A stretch of 64,000 nucleotides of DNA. Origin: Actinomyces ruminis (GTDB taxonomy: Bacteria; Actinomycetota; Actinomycetes; Actinomycetales; Actinomycetaceae). The stretch covers positions 1 through 64,000 of the forward strand of contig NZ_MTPX02000075.1 of NCBI RefSeq assembly GCF_002154335.2, read 5' to 3'. Positions 40,360-51,969 of the stretch are shown here, piece after piece. The translations under genes and the position numbers were made by a program. The notes below the pieces were generated by a model that saw only the letters and a list, made by a program, of their open reading frames with translations, was not told the DNA's origin and did no database searches. The number at the start of each line of letters is the position of its first letter. Position 1 is the first letter of the stretch.

Positions 40360-41206
40360 CCCCCACTCGTTCCCTACCCCTGTCCGTACTGCGCGCGGCG
40401 GCGCGCCAGGCCTATGGCGACCTGCGCCCCAACCTCGGGGGAGCCGGTGCGACGTCCACCCTGTTTTCAGTGGCCGCCGTATTGGTCGTCTCCCGGATAA
40501 GCGATGGGCCACTCCAGGGACTCGACTCTACTAGTGCCTTCGGTACCATGTTCGCGGCCGGCTGCGTAGGAGCTTCGCCAGTCTCATCATGATGCAGGTC
40601 GGAGCGGAGACCTATACCGACCGCATCGGTGGCGCACTGTTGCGGGTGCGCATCCTCCCACACGGACCACTCACCTGGGCGATAGGCAAGACGCTGTCCA
40701 CCGTGGTGCTGCTTTTCATCATGCAGGCGATGATCCTTCTAGGGACTGTCCTTTTCATTGATGTCGCGATGCCCTCTATCGGGACGGCACTGCTCTGCCT
40801 GCTTATTGCCGTGCTGGCCTCGATGGCGTGCGCGCCGCTCGGGTTCTTCCTCAGCGTGTTTATCCGCGGCGTTTACAGTTACATGGTGAACATGGTGGTC
40901 TGCCTCGCGCTGTTCGTGGCCGGTTGCTGCTACCCGACCTCCGCGCTGCCAGGCTGGGTGCAGGGCATCCAGGCATTGCTGCCCACCTACTGGTCCGGAC
41001 ACCTGACCCGCTGGGCGCTCGTGGACGACCCGTCCTGGGAGATCGGCGGCAGCTTCCGTCCGGCACTGGCTGCCGGGGTGCTGCTGGCCTGGGTCGTTGT
41101 CGGCTTCGCGCTGGTGCCGCCGGTGATTCGCCGCAGCTTCCGCAAGGAGACGATCGGCGGGCTGAGCCGCGCACAGTCTAAGCTCCGCTCGCAGAGTGGG
41201 CTGTGA
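40356..41206 (+). CDS. ABC-2 type permease (one -1 frameshift)
   Basis: Membrane partner of the preceding ATPase, about 283 residues when merged. The N-terminal part (MTPTRSLPLSVLRAAARQA, LFSVAAVLVVSR) and C-terminal part (GALLRVRILPHGPLTWAIGK, five TM helices, CCYPTSALPGWVQGIQALLP) lie one frame apart. Adding a G at about 40570 (GTAGGGAGC) gives GCVGSFASLIMMQVGAETY. The layout, with TM1 then a large gap then RxRxLP, is typical of ABC-2 permeases. Confidence 0.85.
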
Positions 41207-41207
41207 A

Positions 41208-41432
41208 ATGTCCGGAGAGGTCGTTCACAACAGGATCGCCGTGCTGCGCGCGGACCGCAAGGTCAGCAGGCGGCAGCTGGCGGAGGCGCTCGGCGTCCAC
41301 TACCAGACGGTCGGCTACCTGGAGCGCGGAGAGTATGCGCCGTCCCTGCACCTGGCGCTGCGCATCGCCCGCTACTTCGACGTGCCCGTGGAGTCGGTCT
41401 TCTCCCTGGAGGAGTTCCCGCCGCTGAGCTGA
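41208..41432 (+). CDS. XRE-family regulator, short (YozG-like)
   Basis: A 74-residue Cro/CI-type HTH protein: VLRADRKVSRRQLAEALGVH, YQTVGYLERGEYAPSLHLAL, then a short tail (VESVFSLEEFPPLS). Such single-domain regulators commonly sit beside ABC-2 exporters. The ATG at 41208 is 1 nt from the permease stop. It may bind the AGATCT dyad in the operon's promoter, which is untested. Confidence 0.85.
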   Translation: MSGEVVHNRIAVLRADRKVSRRQLAEALGVHYQTVGYLERGEYAPSLHLALRIARYFDVPVESVFSLEEFPPLS

Positions 41433-41502
41433 ACACAAAACCAGCACACCGGTTCTACCACCAGACTCCCACCGTTTGGCGACTAGTGGTAGTATGTTGG
41501 GT

Positions 41503-41742
41503 ATGAAAGTGAGTGTGAGTCTGAGTGAGGCGGATCTAGCGCTCCTAGACGAGTACGTAAACCGGGAAGGTCTTCCTTCAAGATCAGCGGGAGTCCAAAC
41601 GGCCATACGTCATCTTCACCGGGAGAACCTGCGTGGGGCCTACATGGAGGCATGGAGGGACTGGGCGGAATCCCCAGACTCATCCGAATGGGACATAACG
41701 GTCGCCGACGGGCTCGACGGGAACGACGATGCTGCGCGGTGA
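41503..41742 (+). CDS. Ribbon-helix-helix antitoxin (MazE-like)
   Basis: A 79-residue RHH protein (MKVSVSLSEADLALLDEYVN, RSAGVQTAIRHLH) with an acidic C-tail (ESPDSSEWDITVADG) expected to inhibit the toxin. An upstream ATG at 41494 is in frame; 41503 is chosen because KVSVSL starts the ribbon strand. The reading frame overlaps the MazF-like gene by 14 bp, the standard antitoxin-toxin layout. Confidence 0.88.
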   Translation: MKVSVSLSEADLALLDEYVNREGLPSRSAGVQTAIRHLHRENLRGAYMEAWRDWAESPDSSEWDITVADGLDGNDDAAR

Positions 41743-42076
41743 GATACGGATTATGAACCTCGATCCCGTGATAGGCAGCGAAGCAGACAAGCGCAGACCT
41801 GCCGTCGTGGTGAGCAACGACGATGCCAACACGGCGGCCGCGGTTCTCGGCCGAGGTGTTGTAACGGTGGTACCAGTCACGAGCTCAACCGAGCGTGTTC
41901 TCCCGTTCCAAGTCCTTCTTCCCGCGGAGTCAACCGGGCTGTCATTGGACTCCAAGGCACAGGCAGAACAGGTACGTTCCGTGGCGGTTCAACGCCTCGG
42001 TCAGGTGGTAGGACACTTGCCGGCAGAGCTCATGACCAAGGTTGATGCCGCATTAAGACTTCACTTAGCCCTGTAG
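41729..42076 (+). CDS. MazF/PemK-family mRNA interferase toxin
   Basis: A 115-residue PemK/MazF-type ribonuclease: MLRGEIRIMNLDPVIGSEAD with RRPAVVVSNDD, then VVTVVPVTSST and the C-terminal AEQVRSVAVQRLGQVVGHL. Conserved Arg and Thr/Ser residues of the active site are present. It is paired with the overlapping RHH antitoxin. Lower GC than its neighbours (around 41740-42060) suggests a separate acquisition. Confidence 0.92.
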   Translation: MLRGEIRIMNLDPVIGSEADKRRPAVVVSNDDANTAAAVLGRGVVTVVPVTSSTERVLPFQVLLPAESTGLSLDSKAQAEQVRSVAVQRLGQVVGHLPAELMTKVDAALRLHLAL

Positions 42077-42113
42077 GTCACCATCCAGAGTGTTACGTCA
42101 ATGCGTGTCCAAC

Positions 42114-42797
42114 TCACTGCCCGAAGACCTCGAGGTAGGCCCGCTCGGCCCCGCCGTTACGCACGTCCACCGTGGCGGCCACCAGCCCGTCCTTGAGCAG
42201 CACCACCCGCTCACAGAGCTCGTCGAGCACGCTGAGGATGTGGCTGGACATCAGGGCCATGCCGCCTCCTGCCAGGTAGTCGGCCAGGGCTCGCCTGAAC
42301 ACCAGCACCCCCTCCACGTCGAGCCCATTGAGTGGCTCGTCGAGCACCACCACTTGTGGGGTGCCGAGGAAGGCGCAGGCGATCCCCAGGCGCCGGGTCA
42401 TTCCCTGGGACAGGTGCCGTACCTCGGTGTCGCGGAAGCCGGCGCAGCCGAAGCGGTCCAGCTGCTCCTCCAGCGCAGTGTCGTCCAGGTCCAGGCGGCG
42501 CATGGCGGCCTCGAAGCGGCACGCCTGCCGGGCGGTGAGCTGCGGGAACAGCCGGCTGTGCTCGGGCAGGAAGCCACAGGCCTCGGCGGGCAGGCGCCGC
42601 CCCAGTTGGCGGCCATCCAGCCGGACGGTACCGGACTGGAATTCGTTCACCCCGCACAGCGCGTCAAAGAGCGTGGTCTTGCCCGCCCCGTTGGGGCCGA
42701 CGACGCCGAGCACCTCTCCGGGCGCCACCCTCAGGTTCACGGGCCCGGTGCCGCGGCCGCCTCGGTAACGGCGCTGAACATCAATGATTTCAAGCAT
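42114..42797 (-). CDS. ABC transporter ATP-binding protein
   Basis: A 227-residue NBD with Walker A GPNGAGKTT, signature HLSQGMTRR (LSQGM variant), Walker B VVVLDEPLNGLD and H-loop MSSHILSVLDEL. It overlaps the downstream end of the membrane-protein gene at 42790-42797. The variant signature is common in ABC-2 and bacteriocin-type exporters. The substrate is unknown. Confidence 0.86.
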   Translation of the reverse strand: MLEIIDVQRRYRGGRGTGPVNLRVAPGEVLGVVGPNGAGKTTLFDALCGVNEFQSGTVRLDGRQLGRRLPAEACGFLPEHSRLFPQLTARQACRFEAAMRRLDLDDTALEEQLDRFGCAGFRDTEVRHLSQGMTRRLGIACAFLGTPQVVVLDEPLNGLDVEGVLVFRRALADYLAGGGMALMSSHILSVLDELCERVVLLKDGLVAATVDVRNGGAERAYLEVFGQ

Positions 42798-43836
42798 GTT
42801 CGCTCCCGCGCAGTAGGTAGGCGGCGGCCGGGAACACCACCAGGGGTAGTACCGGCACCGAGGTGATCAGCAGGCCGCCAAGTTCCGCAGCGGGGAGCAT
42901 CCGGTGCCGCCGGGTGTAGGCGGTGGCGACATCGGCCAGCGCGACTACCAACAGCGCCAGGTATACCAGACAGGCCAGCAGGTGGACGGTGTCGGTACGG
43001 GTACCAGCCGCCACACCGACTGCCCCCGCTGCCAAACATTCGACTATTAGCAGCGGCAGCACCAACGCGAGCTTGGCGCGCCGTAGCTCCGCGTCGGTAA
43101 TGGCGTAGCGGCTCCTGGCATAGCGGGCGGCAGCGGTGTCATCGACCTCGGCGAGAACGCCGATCACCGTCGCAGCCAGGTAGACGCCCGCGACGAACAC
43201 GCCGACGACGGCCGACTGACCGAAGCGTCCCAGTGCATATGCGCTCAGCAGGCCCGTGGCCGCCGCCAAGAGCAACGGCCACCGGGATGCCGAACACAGG
43301 TAGACCACGCACAGCGAAGCGAGACGGTTCCGCGGCCTGGCACCAATCCGCAAAGGCTCCATGGGGATCCCGGGTGCGATGTCGGCACGCCCGATCCGGT
43401 CCGCTGCCGCCGTCACCAGCGCCGTCGCCGCCGTCCACGCCGCCAGCAACAGACCGAAGCGGCTCGCGTCGGACCATTCCGGGAAGCCCAGTGCGAGCAT
43501 TCCACACGCGGCCTCCAGCACCGTCAGGGGCATGGCCGCAGCCGCGTACAGGACGAGGAAGTCCGCCGGCCCGAATCCGTAGTAGCGCAGCGCCCCACGC
43601 CTGAGGGGATCAAGATCCCGCAGCAGCGCCGAGGCGTTCGTCCCCGCGACAACCACGCCGACTCCCGCCACCGTCGCCGCCTGAGCGGCATTGCCGATCA
43701 CCGTGACTGCACCCCGTGTAGCAGCCCAGATCAAGACGCAGACCAGCACCACCTCCAGCGAGCGCACCGCCGGGGTGAAGACCACGCCGGGGCGCCGCAG
43801 CCTACAGGCAGCGCCGATCAGGGTCAGGACTCTCAC
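42790..43836 (-). CDS. Membrane protein, likely partner of the ABC ATPase
   Basis: A 348-residue multi-pass membrane protein with about ten hydrophobic segments (LEVVLVCVLIWAATRGAVTV, LVLYAAAAMPLTVLEAACGM, LLLAAATGLLSAYALG). The only distinct soluble stretch is RYARSRYAITDAELRRAKL. No family motif is recognised. An 8-bp overlap with the ATPase gene supports a permease role. First gene of the two-gene unit. Confidence 0.75.
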   Translation of the reverse strand: MRVLTLIGAACRLRRPGVVFTPAVRSLEVVLVCVLIWAATRGAVTVIGNAAQAATVAGVGVVVAGTNASALLRDLDPLRRGALRYYGFGPADFLVLYAAAAMPLTVLEAACGMLALGFPEWSDASRFGLLLAAWTAATALVTAAADRIGRADIAPGIPMEPLRIGARPRNRLASLCVVYLCSASRWPLLLAAATGLLSAYALGRFGQSAVVGVFVAGVYLAATVIGVLAEVDDTAAARYARSRYAITDAELRRAKLALVLPLLIVECLAAGAVGVAAGTRTDTVHLLACLVYLALLVVALADVATAYTRRHRMLPAAELGGLLITSVPVLPLVVFPAAAYLLRGSEHA

Positions 43837-43864
43837 AGGGGCATCCTTACCGATCCGATGCGCT

Positions 43865-45771
43865 TCACGCCAGCATGGGGAACAGGCCCCAGTAGGCGAT
43901 GGCGACCAGCAACAGCACGGCCCCGATCAGCACCCCAGTGAGCACGGCCGCGGCGGGCACGGTCAGCCAGCGTCCCTTCTCGCCGCGCTCCCGGTTGGCC
44001 TCGTGCGCGGCGGCACGCATGAGCCGAGCCCGATAGGTGAGCTTGACCAAGATGACCACGGCCACAACCGCCACCAGTTGGACCGCCACCCAGCCGCCGT
44101 AGGAGAACCAGTGGTTGGTGCGGTAGCTGGTCGCCAGGGAGGCCACGCCGAGTATGTAGACCACATATAGCGCCCAGGCCACGGTCACGCTCAGACACAG
44201 AGAGACGGACCAGCGGCCAATGGGGTCGGGCAGGTGCAAACCGCGGCGCCCGCGCAGCCGGGGTACCTGCCCGAGGAACCAGCCGATGCCAGAAAGCACC
44301 ATGAGCCCGAAGCCGATGATGAGGGTGGCGAGCATCAGGTCCCCGGAGGCGTACCAACGCGTGGAATCGGGCGTCTGCGCCCAGTAGGCCTGAGTGGGCG
44401 TGGCGCCGGCGACGTGGGGCTCGGCGTCGGCGGTGTCCGGCAGGCCCGCCACCCAGCGGGCCAGGTCGCGGGTCACCCCCGGCGCCAGCGAGCCGTCCGT
44501 GGTAATGCCGAGCTTGAGACCGTGGTTGGCGCCGTCGTAGTAGCGGACGGTGAGCTGGTCATTGCCCGCAGCCTGCAGCGCGTTCCAGACCGTGGTCGGC
44601 CCCTGCACCAGGGGCATGGAGGCATCGGCGGTGCCGTAAAGCATGAGGATGGGGACGGTAATGGTCTCCAGGTAGGCCACGGAGTCGAAGTCGGCGTACT
44701 CGAAGCCGCCTCCGGGGATTTTCGTGGACCCGAGCACTCGCGGTATCAGGGTGAGCATGGCCTCAGGGACACCGACGTTGCGCATGTAGGTGTCGACGGC
44801 GAGCGCGGCCTGCTCGCGCAGCCGCACCACGGGGGCACTGGCGAGGATCAAGAAGGCTACCCGGTCGTCCTCGGCGGTCAGCACCACCCCGGGAATGGCG
44901 CCCTCGGACTCGCCGTAGATGCCGATGGCATCGGGGTCCACACCGTCCAGGGCCAGCAGGTAGTCGAGACTGCGCTGGTAGTCCGCGGCCATGGACAGGT
45001 AGTCGCGTTCGGTCGTGGAGTAGTCCTCCATGGGTTTTGAGGGAACCAGCGTAGTGACGCCGGCGGAGGCCAGCGACTCGGCCTGCTCGGTGAACCCCCA
45101 AATGCTGTGGGTGCCGGCGCCGTGCATGAAGACGACGCCGGGAGTGTCTTCGTCCACACCGATGGGGCGGCGCAGCAGAGCGGGTACCTCCTCGCCGTCG
45201 GCCTGGGTGATGGTGACGGTGGTGGTCTCGACCTCGTAGGTGCCCACGGCGGCAGTGGTGACAGTCCCGCCGATGGTGGTGTCGGTGGTGACCGGGGTGA
45301 GGGAGTCGGTCACTGGCTGGGGGTTCCAGCGCGGCCCGGCGAGGGTGCCGACGAGGCTGAGGCCGAGGACGGTGACCACGACGCCGCCGATGGTGCGGTG
45401 GTCGGTGGATACCGCGAGCACCAGGCGCCCAGGCCGATGGTCAGCATGATTTCCCAGATCTCCCGACGACCGGTTCCGAGCAGTCCCATCAGTGCGGCCA
45501 CGCCGATCGCGGCCGCCAGCACGATCAGGGTGCGGCGCCGCTCGGTGCGCCACAGCCAAGACAGCAGCGTCCAGGCGCGGTGGGGGAATTCGCGCAGCCA
45601 GGCCCAGCCGGAGCGCAATTCGGCCCTGGTAATGCGTGCGGGCTGGGCCTTGGGGCGAGCCCGCCGCGGCGAGACTGGCCTAGTGCGTACGCGCTGCGGT
45701 GACTCGGTCTCAGGGCGCGAGGGTGCGTCCTCGCCGGACCGGTCGTCGGATTGTCGGGAAACCGGGAGCAT
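43865..45771 (-). CDS. Membrane-anchored alpha/beta hydrolase (one -1 frameshift)
   Basis: About 635 residues when merged. An N-terminal cytosolic region and TM helices (LIVLAAAIGVAALMGLL, GVVVTVLGLSLVG) lead to an alpha/beta-hydrolase domain: VVFMHGAGTHSIWG (oxyanion loop), nucleophile IYGESEGAIPG, Asp in LYGTADASMPL and His in DGANHGL. Four or so C-terminal TM helices follow (LATLIIGFGLMVLSGIGWFL). The frame slips at about 45422 (GGCGCCTGGTG for GGCGCCCTGGTG, restoring LGALVLAVS). The gene lies 14 bp after era. The substrate is unknown. Confidence 0.8.
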
Positions 45772-45785
45772 GGGCGGATGGGCCT

Positions 45786-46799
45786 TCAGAATCCGAGTCT
45801 GGCCAGGGCCTTCGGGTCGGACTGCCAGTCCTTGACGGTGCGCACATGCAGGTCGAGGTAGACCTTGCGGCCTAGGAGCTGCTGGATGCCACGGCGGGCC
45901 TCGGTGCCGATGGCCTTGAGGTTGGCGCCGCCCCGGCCGATGACGATGGCCTTCTGCGAGTCGCGTTCGACCAGCAGGCTGACGCGCACCTGCAGACGGT
46001 TGCCGGTGCCCTTGATGCGGCCGGCATTCTCGGTGGTGGCCGGGTCGACGATCTCGTCGACCACGACCGCCAGGGAGTGTGGCAGTTCGTCGCGCAGGCG
46101 CTCAAGGGCGGCCTCGCGTACCAGTTCACCGACCATGACGGCCTGGGGCTCGTCGGTGACGGAGTCGGTGGGGTACAGCGGCGGGGAGGGCGGCAGGTGG
46201 GAGGTTAGGACCTCCTGCAGGACGTCGATCTGCTCCCCCTTGAGGGCGGAGACGGGCACGATGTCCACCCAGTCGCCGAGCTCGGCGACGGCCAGGAGCT
46301 GCTCGACGAGCTTGGGGCGGGAGACGGTGTCGGTCTTGGTGACGACGGCGACGACGGGCTTGCCCAGGTCGGCCAGTTCCCGGGCGATGAGGCGGTCGCC
46401 GGGGCCGATCTTGTCGCCCGCGGGGATGCAGAAGGCAACCACGTCCACGCCCGTGAGTGTTTCGCGCACGAGGTCGTTCAGGCGCTTGCCGAGCAGGGTG
46501 CGGGGACGATGGAAACCGGGGGTATCCACCAGCACCAGTTGGCTTCCCGGCCGGCTGACCACGCCGCGCACGTTGTGACGGGTGGTTTCGGGGCGGCCGG
46601 AGGTGATGGCGATCTTGGTGCCGACCAGCGCATTGGTCAGGGTGGACTTGCCGGTGTTGGGGCGGCCGAGCAGGCAGACGAAGCCGGCGCGGAAGTCCTC
46701 GGGGTAATCGGGCACGGCGATGTGTGCGCGGGTGGGGTCGTCGGCGTCCGGATCTTCGGGCAGAATGGGGAAGCCGTCGGCGTCGGTCATGTTGGTCAT
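45786..46799 (-). CDS. era: GTPase Era
   Basis: Era binds the 3' end of 16S rRNA and is needed for 30S maturation. The 337-residue protein shows G1 GRPNTGKST, switch I PETTRHNVRGVV, G3 VDTPGF, G4 TKTD, G5 SALKG and the C-terminal KH domain (AIVIGRGGANLKAIGTEAR). A longer acidic N-terminus (~35 residues) is present. It is in the phoH-ybeY-corC-era cluster, all on the minus strand. Confidence 0.96.
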   Translation of the reverse strand: MTNMTDADGFPILPEDPDADDPTRAHIAVPDYPEDFRAGFVCLLGRPNTGKSTLTNALVGTKIAITSGRPETTRHNVRGVVSRPGSQLVLVDTPGFHRPRTLLGKRLNDLVRETLTGVDVVAFCIPAGDKIGPGDRLIARELADLGKPVVAVVTKTDTVSRPKLVEQLLAVAELGDWVDIVPVSALKGEQIDVLQEVLTSHLPPSPPLYPTDSVTDEPQAVMVGELVREAALERLRDELPHSLAVVVDEIVDPATTENAGRIKGTGNRLQVRVSLLVERDSQKAIVIGRGGANLKAIGTEARRGIQQLLGRKVYLDLHVRTVKDWQSDPKALARLGF

Positions 46800-46817
46800 C
46801 GCTTGTGCCTCACTCTT

Positions 46818-48137
46818 CTAAGATTCCTCTGAGTCTTCGGTTTGGTCGGGGGCGGCCGGGGCCGGCGCGGCGGGGCCGGCCTCGCTGCGGGAGGCCAGCA
46901 GGGTGGCGACCTGGCGGCGTCGTCCGGTGCCCTCCTCGGCCACCAGGTGGATGCCCTGCACGTCGCCGCTGGCGCCGGGCAGCGGCACCCGGCCGATGGC
47001 CTTGGTGAGCAGCCCGCCGGCGGTGTCGACGTCGTCGTCCTCGATCTCCAGGTCGAATAGTTCGCCGAGCGCGTCCAGCCCCAGGCGGACGGGTACGCGG
47101 AATATGCCCTCCCCCAGGTCCTCGGCCACCGGCTCGGCGTGGTCGTGCTCGTCGGTGAGTTCGCCGACGACCTCCTCCAGCAGGTCCTCCAGTGTGACCA
47201 GGCCGGCAATGCCACCGTACTCATCGACGGCCAGGGCGATGTGGAAGTGTCCCAGCTGCATCTCCCGCAGCAGGTCGTCGGCGAGCTTGGTTTCGGGCAC
47301 GTAGACGGCCTCGCGCACGAAGGAGACCACCGGCCGCTCCTCGTGCTCGGGGTGTTCGGATAGGCGCCGCAGCACGTCCTTGAGATACAGGATGCCGCGC
47401 ACGTCGTCGGCGTCCTCCCCGATCACGGGCACGCGCGAGTAGCCGGAGCGGATGAACAGGCGCATGGCGGCGGAGGCGGGCTTGTGCTCGTCTATGGTGA
47501 CCATGTCGGTGCGAGGCACCATCACCTCACGCACGAGTGTCTGGCCGAGTTCGACCACCGAGCGCATCATCTCGCGGTCCTCGTCCTCGATGGTCTCGGA
47601 GTCGCCGATCTCGTCGATCATCTCGCGCAGGTCCTCGGTGACCTCGGCGCGCGCCTCGGCTTCGGTGCGGGTGGAGGTATGGCCGAAGCGGGACCGAAGC
47701 CAGCGCCAGGGCGCCCCGAGGGCGTCGACCCGCTCCAGCACGCCGGCCAGCGCCAGGAGGGTGCCTTCGGGGTTGCGGCGTCCCGCCGAGCGGGGGGAGG
47801 CACCCACTAGCAGGCCGAGCAGCACCAGGTTCAGGGCGATGGCCACCAGCAGCACCTGCCACCACCGGTCGAAGCGACCGGCCACGCCCAGAGTCACCAG
47901 GATCGCGGCCAGCATGTCAACGCCGGCACGCAGGGCGGCGAGGGTGCCGAGCACCTGGTCGCGCCTCGCGGTCAGGACCACGACCCTCTCGGCACCACGG
48001 CGTCCGGCCTCCACGAGGTCCTCGGCGGCGGCGCGAGTCATGCGGGTCAGGGCCCCCTCCCCCGCCGACAGCACCATCCCGAAGCCGAGGACGACCACCG
48101 CCGCGAGCAGCAGCAGGACGGTGGGCGGGGTGGTCAC
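46818..48137 (-). CDS. CorC/HlyC-family CBS-domain membrane protein
   Basis: A 439-residue DUF21-CBS-CorC_HlyC protein, of a family linked to magnesium or cobalt efflux. N-terminal TM helices ([20 protein letters not shown] onward) precede two CBS domains ([51 protein letters not shown]) and a C-terminal transporter-associated domain. The GTG at 48135-48137 overlaps the ybeY stop by 3 nt. Second-to-last gene of the conserved run before era. Confidence 0.88.
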   Translation of the reverse strand: MTTPPTVLLLLAAVVVLGFGMVLSAGEGALTRMTRAAAEDLVEAGRRGAERVVVLTARRDQVLGTLAALRAGVDMLAAILVTLGVAGRFDRWWQVLLVAIALNLVLLGLLVGASPRSAGRRNPEGTLLALAGVLERVDALGAPWRWLRSRFGHTSTRTEAEARAEVTEDLREMIDEIGDSETIEDEDREMMRSVVELGQTLVREVMVPRTDMVTIDEHKPASAAMRLFIRSGYSRVPVIGEDADDVRGILYLKDVLRRLSEHPEHEERPVVSFVREAVYVPETKLADDLLREMQLGHFHIALAVDEYGGIAGLVTLEDLLEEVVGELTDEHDHAEPVAEDLGEGIFRVPVRLGLDALGELFDLEIEDDDVDTAGGLLTKAIGRVPLPGASGDVQGIHLVAEEGTGRRRQVATLLASRSEAGPAAPAPAAPDQTEDSEES

Positions 48138-48588
48138 TTGCCCCGCTCCGCCAGGAAGGTAAGCAGCAGGGTGCGCTGGAGGGCGAACATCTCCTGCTTC
48201 TCCTCCGGCTCGACGTGGTCGTAGCCGAGCAGGTGCAGGATGCCGTGGACCGTCAACAGCAGCATCTCCTCCACGGCGCTGTGGCCCGCCTCCAGGGCCT
48301 GCTTCGCGGCCACCTGCGGGCACAGCACCACGTCGCCCAGGGTGCCGGGCGGGGTCTCGTTCTCGGCGGTGCCAGGGCGCAGCTCATCCATGGGGAAGCT
48401 CATCACGTCCGTGGGCCCCTCCAGATCGAGCCAGCGCACGTGCAACTCGGCCATGGGCTCGGGGTCGATGAACAGGATGTTGAGCTCGGCCAAGGGATTC
48501 ACGTGCATGGCGGACAACACGTGGTCGGCCAGGGCGGCGAACTCGGCGGCGTCGATGGACGTGGTGGTCTCGTTGATGACCTCGGTGG

Positions 48589-48592
<4 letters not shown>
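48134..48592 (-). CDS. ybeY: Endoribonuclease YbeY
   Basis: A metal-dependent RNase required for 16S rRNA 3'-end processing. The 152-residue protein has the UPF0054 signature [11 protein letters not shown] (three zinc-binding His) and [10 protein letters not shown]. It overlaps phoH (4 nt) and the CorC gene (3 nt), showing strong translational coupling. The ATG is at 48590-48592. Confidence 0.95.
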
Positions 48593-49757
<1,165 letters not shown>

Positions 49758-49778
49758 GCTACCGGCCAGCCGCAGCTA

Positions 49779-49822
49779 CGTGCCGAGGTCGGTAGACGTT
49801 ACGTGCCCAGGTCGGTACGCTG
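49779..49822. repeat. Paired CCSAGGTCGGTA motif, site 2
   Basis: TACGTGCCGAGGTCGGTAG followed 24 bp later by TACGTGCCCAGGTCGGTAC, upstream of phoH. Two near-identical 18-mers on the same strand suggest paired protein sites or a short repeat. Related pairs are at 24925-24958 and 61736-61775. Confidence 0.55.
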
Positions 49823-49966
49823 CCCAACCGCGGCGCTCCAATCGAGCTAGGGTTGTCCCTTTGTTCAGCGGCAGCGAAGCGCGCGATCGGTAAGTGCGAA
49901 GCGGGTGGTTGCGCGGCGAGACGAGGCCTCCGCGCGCACGAGTATGTGTGGCGCAGGATATAGCCA

Positions 49967-51454
49967 ATGGCTGAGTTCCTTACTCTCGGAACTGAAGGGC
50001 GCGTCGCCATCAACGAGGGCAAGACCCTCGAGCTGAAGCGCGACCTGTTTTCACCCGACGGGCCGCTGCGGGCGATTGTCGCCTTCGCGAACTCGGCGGG
50101 TGGGAGGCTCGTCATCGGTGTTGCGGACGATGGCACGGTGGTGGGCGTCGAAGACCCGCTCGCCAAAAAGGAACGCATGGCCAGCCTCATCGATGACCGG
50201 ATCTCACCCCAGCTGGTCCCGGCGATCGATCTGGTGATCGTCGGCAGACAAGACGGTGCTCGTCGTAGACGTGCCGCTCAGTACCCGTCGGCCTCACCAC
50301 ATCACCAGCCAGGGTGCGGAAGCCGGCGTCTACGTACGCCTCGGTTCCACCACGCGGCAGGCGGACCTGGCGCTGGTGGCCGAACTCGAACGCAACGCCC
50401 GCGGTATCGCCTTCGCAGACCTGCCCGAACCACGCGCCACAGTGGAGGACCTCGATTTGCAGGTCCTTTCCGAGCTGCGCGGACGCACCACGTCTGTCGA
50501 CGACCTTTTGGCACTCGGCCTCGCCGTCAAACAGGGCGAACAGATCGTCCCCACCAGTGCAGGCATTCTCGCCGCCTGCCCCGACCCCACCCGCTTCCTC
50601 CCCTCCGCCTGGGTCCAGTGCGGGCGCCTGCGCGGCCCGCACGGCGCCGACATCTTCGAACAGACCGGGATTCACGGACCCACGCCCCTGGCCATCGACC
50701 TCGCCGTGGAGTTCCTGCTCAAGCACGCCTATAAGACCGCGGCCTTCGGCTAGGTCCGGCGCCGGAATGTTTACTCGATCCCCATCGAGCCGATCCGCTA
50801 GGTGATCGTCAACGCCCTCGTGCACGCCTCCTATGCGGAACGCGGCACGCCCATCCGCATCGGCTTCTACGACGGCCGCATCCAGGTGGATAGTCCGGGA
50901 CTGCTGCTGCCGAACACGACCATCGACGACATGCGGCGCGTCTCCCGCCCGCGCAACCCCACCCTCGCACGTGTCTTCCGCGAAGCCGGGATCATGGAGC
51001 AGTGGGGCACCGGCGTCCAGCGCGTCTTCGAACAGGTGGCCGGGGCCGGCCTGCCCGAGCCCGTGGTCGAAGAGATCCAGGACCGTATGAGGGTCACGAT
51101 CTACGTGCCCAGCCACGACCCGGCCAAGGTCAGTGAGCAAGCAAGCAAATCGGGCGCGGATGGCGGTCTCCCAAGCGAGCGGGTCGAGTCACCAAGTCGG
51201 AGCACCAAGTCACCATGTCGGAGCACCAAGTCACTAAGTCGAGTCACCAAGTCAATCAGACATAGGCCCTTAAGCCTACTCAAATAGGGCTGAGCAACGA
51301 GGCGCGCAATGTGCGTCGTCATCTCGACCCTCTGCTCGGCGCCGGGTTGGTCGAACGCACGATCCCGGACAATCCCCAGAGCCGCCTTCAGCGCTACCGG
51401 ATCACCGACGCCGGCCGCACCTACCTGAGCACCCTCACGGGAGATGCCGAATGA
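49967..51454 (+). pseudogene. AlbA_2 (DUF4062-unrelated) ATP-binding transcriptional regulator-like gene with three in-frame TAG codons
   Basis: Merged, this encodes about 496 residues: an AlbA_2/Schlafen-type domain (NEGKTLELKRDLFSPDGPLR, IVAFANSAGGRLVIGVADDG), a middle region, a GHKL-like HATPase segment (IVNALVHASYAERGTPIRIG, GRIQVDSPGLLLPN, GIMEQWGTGVQRVF), a Gln/His/Val/Thr linker (SEHQVTMSEHQVTKS) and a C-terminal winged helix (LSNEARNVRRHLDPLLGAGL). Frame slips at about 50247 (two bases) and 51185 fit the window's C/G losses, but TAG at 50751, 50799 and 51263 cannot. The second replaces the Glu expected in IRE-VIVNAL. A real pseudogene is most likely. Confidence 0.78.
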
Positions 51455-51969
51455 GGCTCTTCCGGCTTGAGGATGTGGTCGGTGGCGCCAGCCACAGCCG
51501 ACGGCCCACATCGGGGCCGCCGGCGCTTGCGCGCCAAGCTGAGCGACATCAGGCCCGGTCCGATGCTGCACATTGCCCGACGTGGCTGGATCGCCGCAGC
51601 GCGTCCGCACACCGGAGCTGTCCGAGCCAACTTGATTGATACCCGTTTTTCCTTGGAAGCACGCGAAAATCGCTTCTCGTCCCAAATCGGGTGGCGCCGC
51701 TCCCGTGTGCAACCGACTCCTCATTGCACACAGGAGCACTGTCATGACACCAGGTCCCCAGATCAAATCCGCACAGTATCGCGGTTTCATCCTCGGGGCT
51801 CGCTTCTCGAGTGTGCAGACCCACGACAGAAGCGAGGACGACGCCGCCCGGGTAGGCCATTATCGCTACCTCCATCGTCGAGCAGGTACGTGGCAACGCG
51901 AACACACTCCCAATCAGGAGAGCCAATAAGCCCGACCGCCCCAGCTACGCCGCCGCCCGCAGCCGCTTC
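51455..51969. other. 515-bp stretch without a recognisable gene
   Basis: Between the AlbA_2-type gene and the ABC permease. Open frames on both strands have no motifs I recognise, and base composition drops below the flanks. An 8-bp perfect hairpin (GTGTGCAA at 51705-51712 with TTGCACAC at 51724-51731) stands out. It may hold degraded DNA from an earlier insertion. Confidence 0.5.

Noticed and set aside
49967-51454. Pyrrolysine or another TAG-decoding system
   Set aside because: No pyl genes or suppressor tRNA are in the window and serB ends with TAG as a normal stop. Pseudogene decay is simpler.
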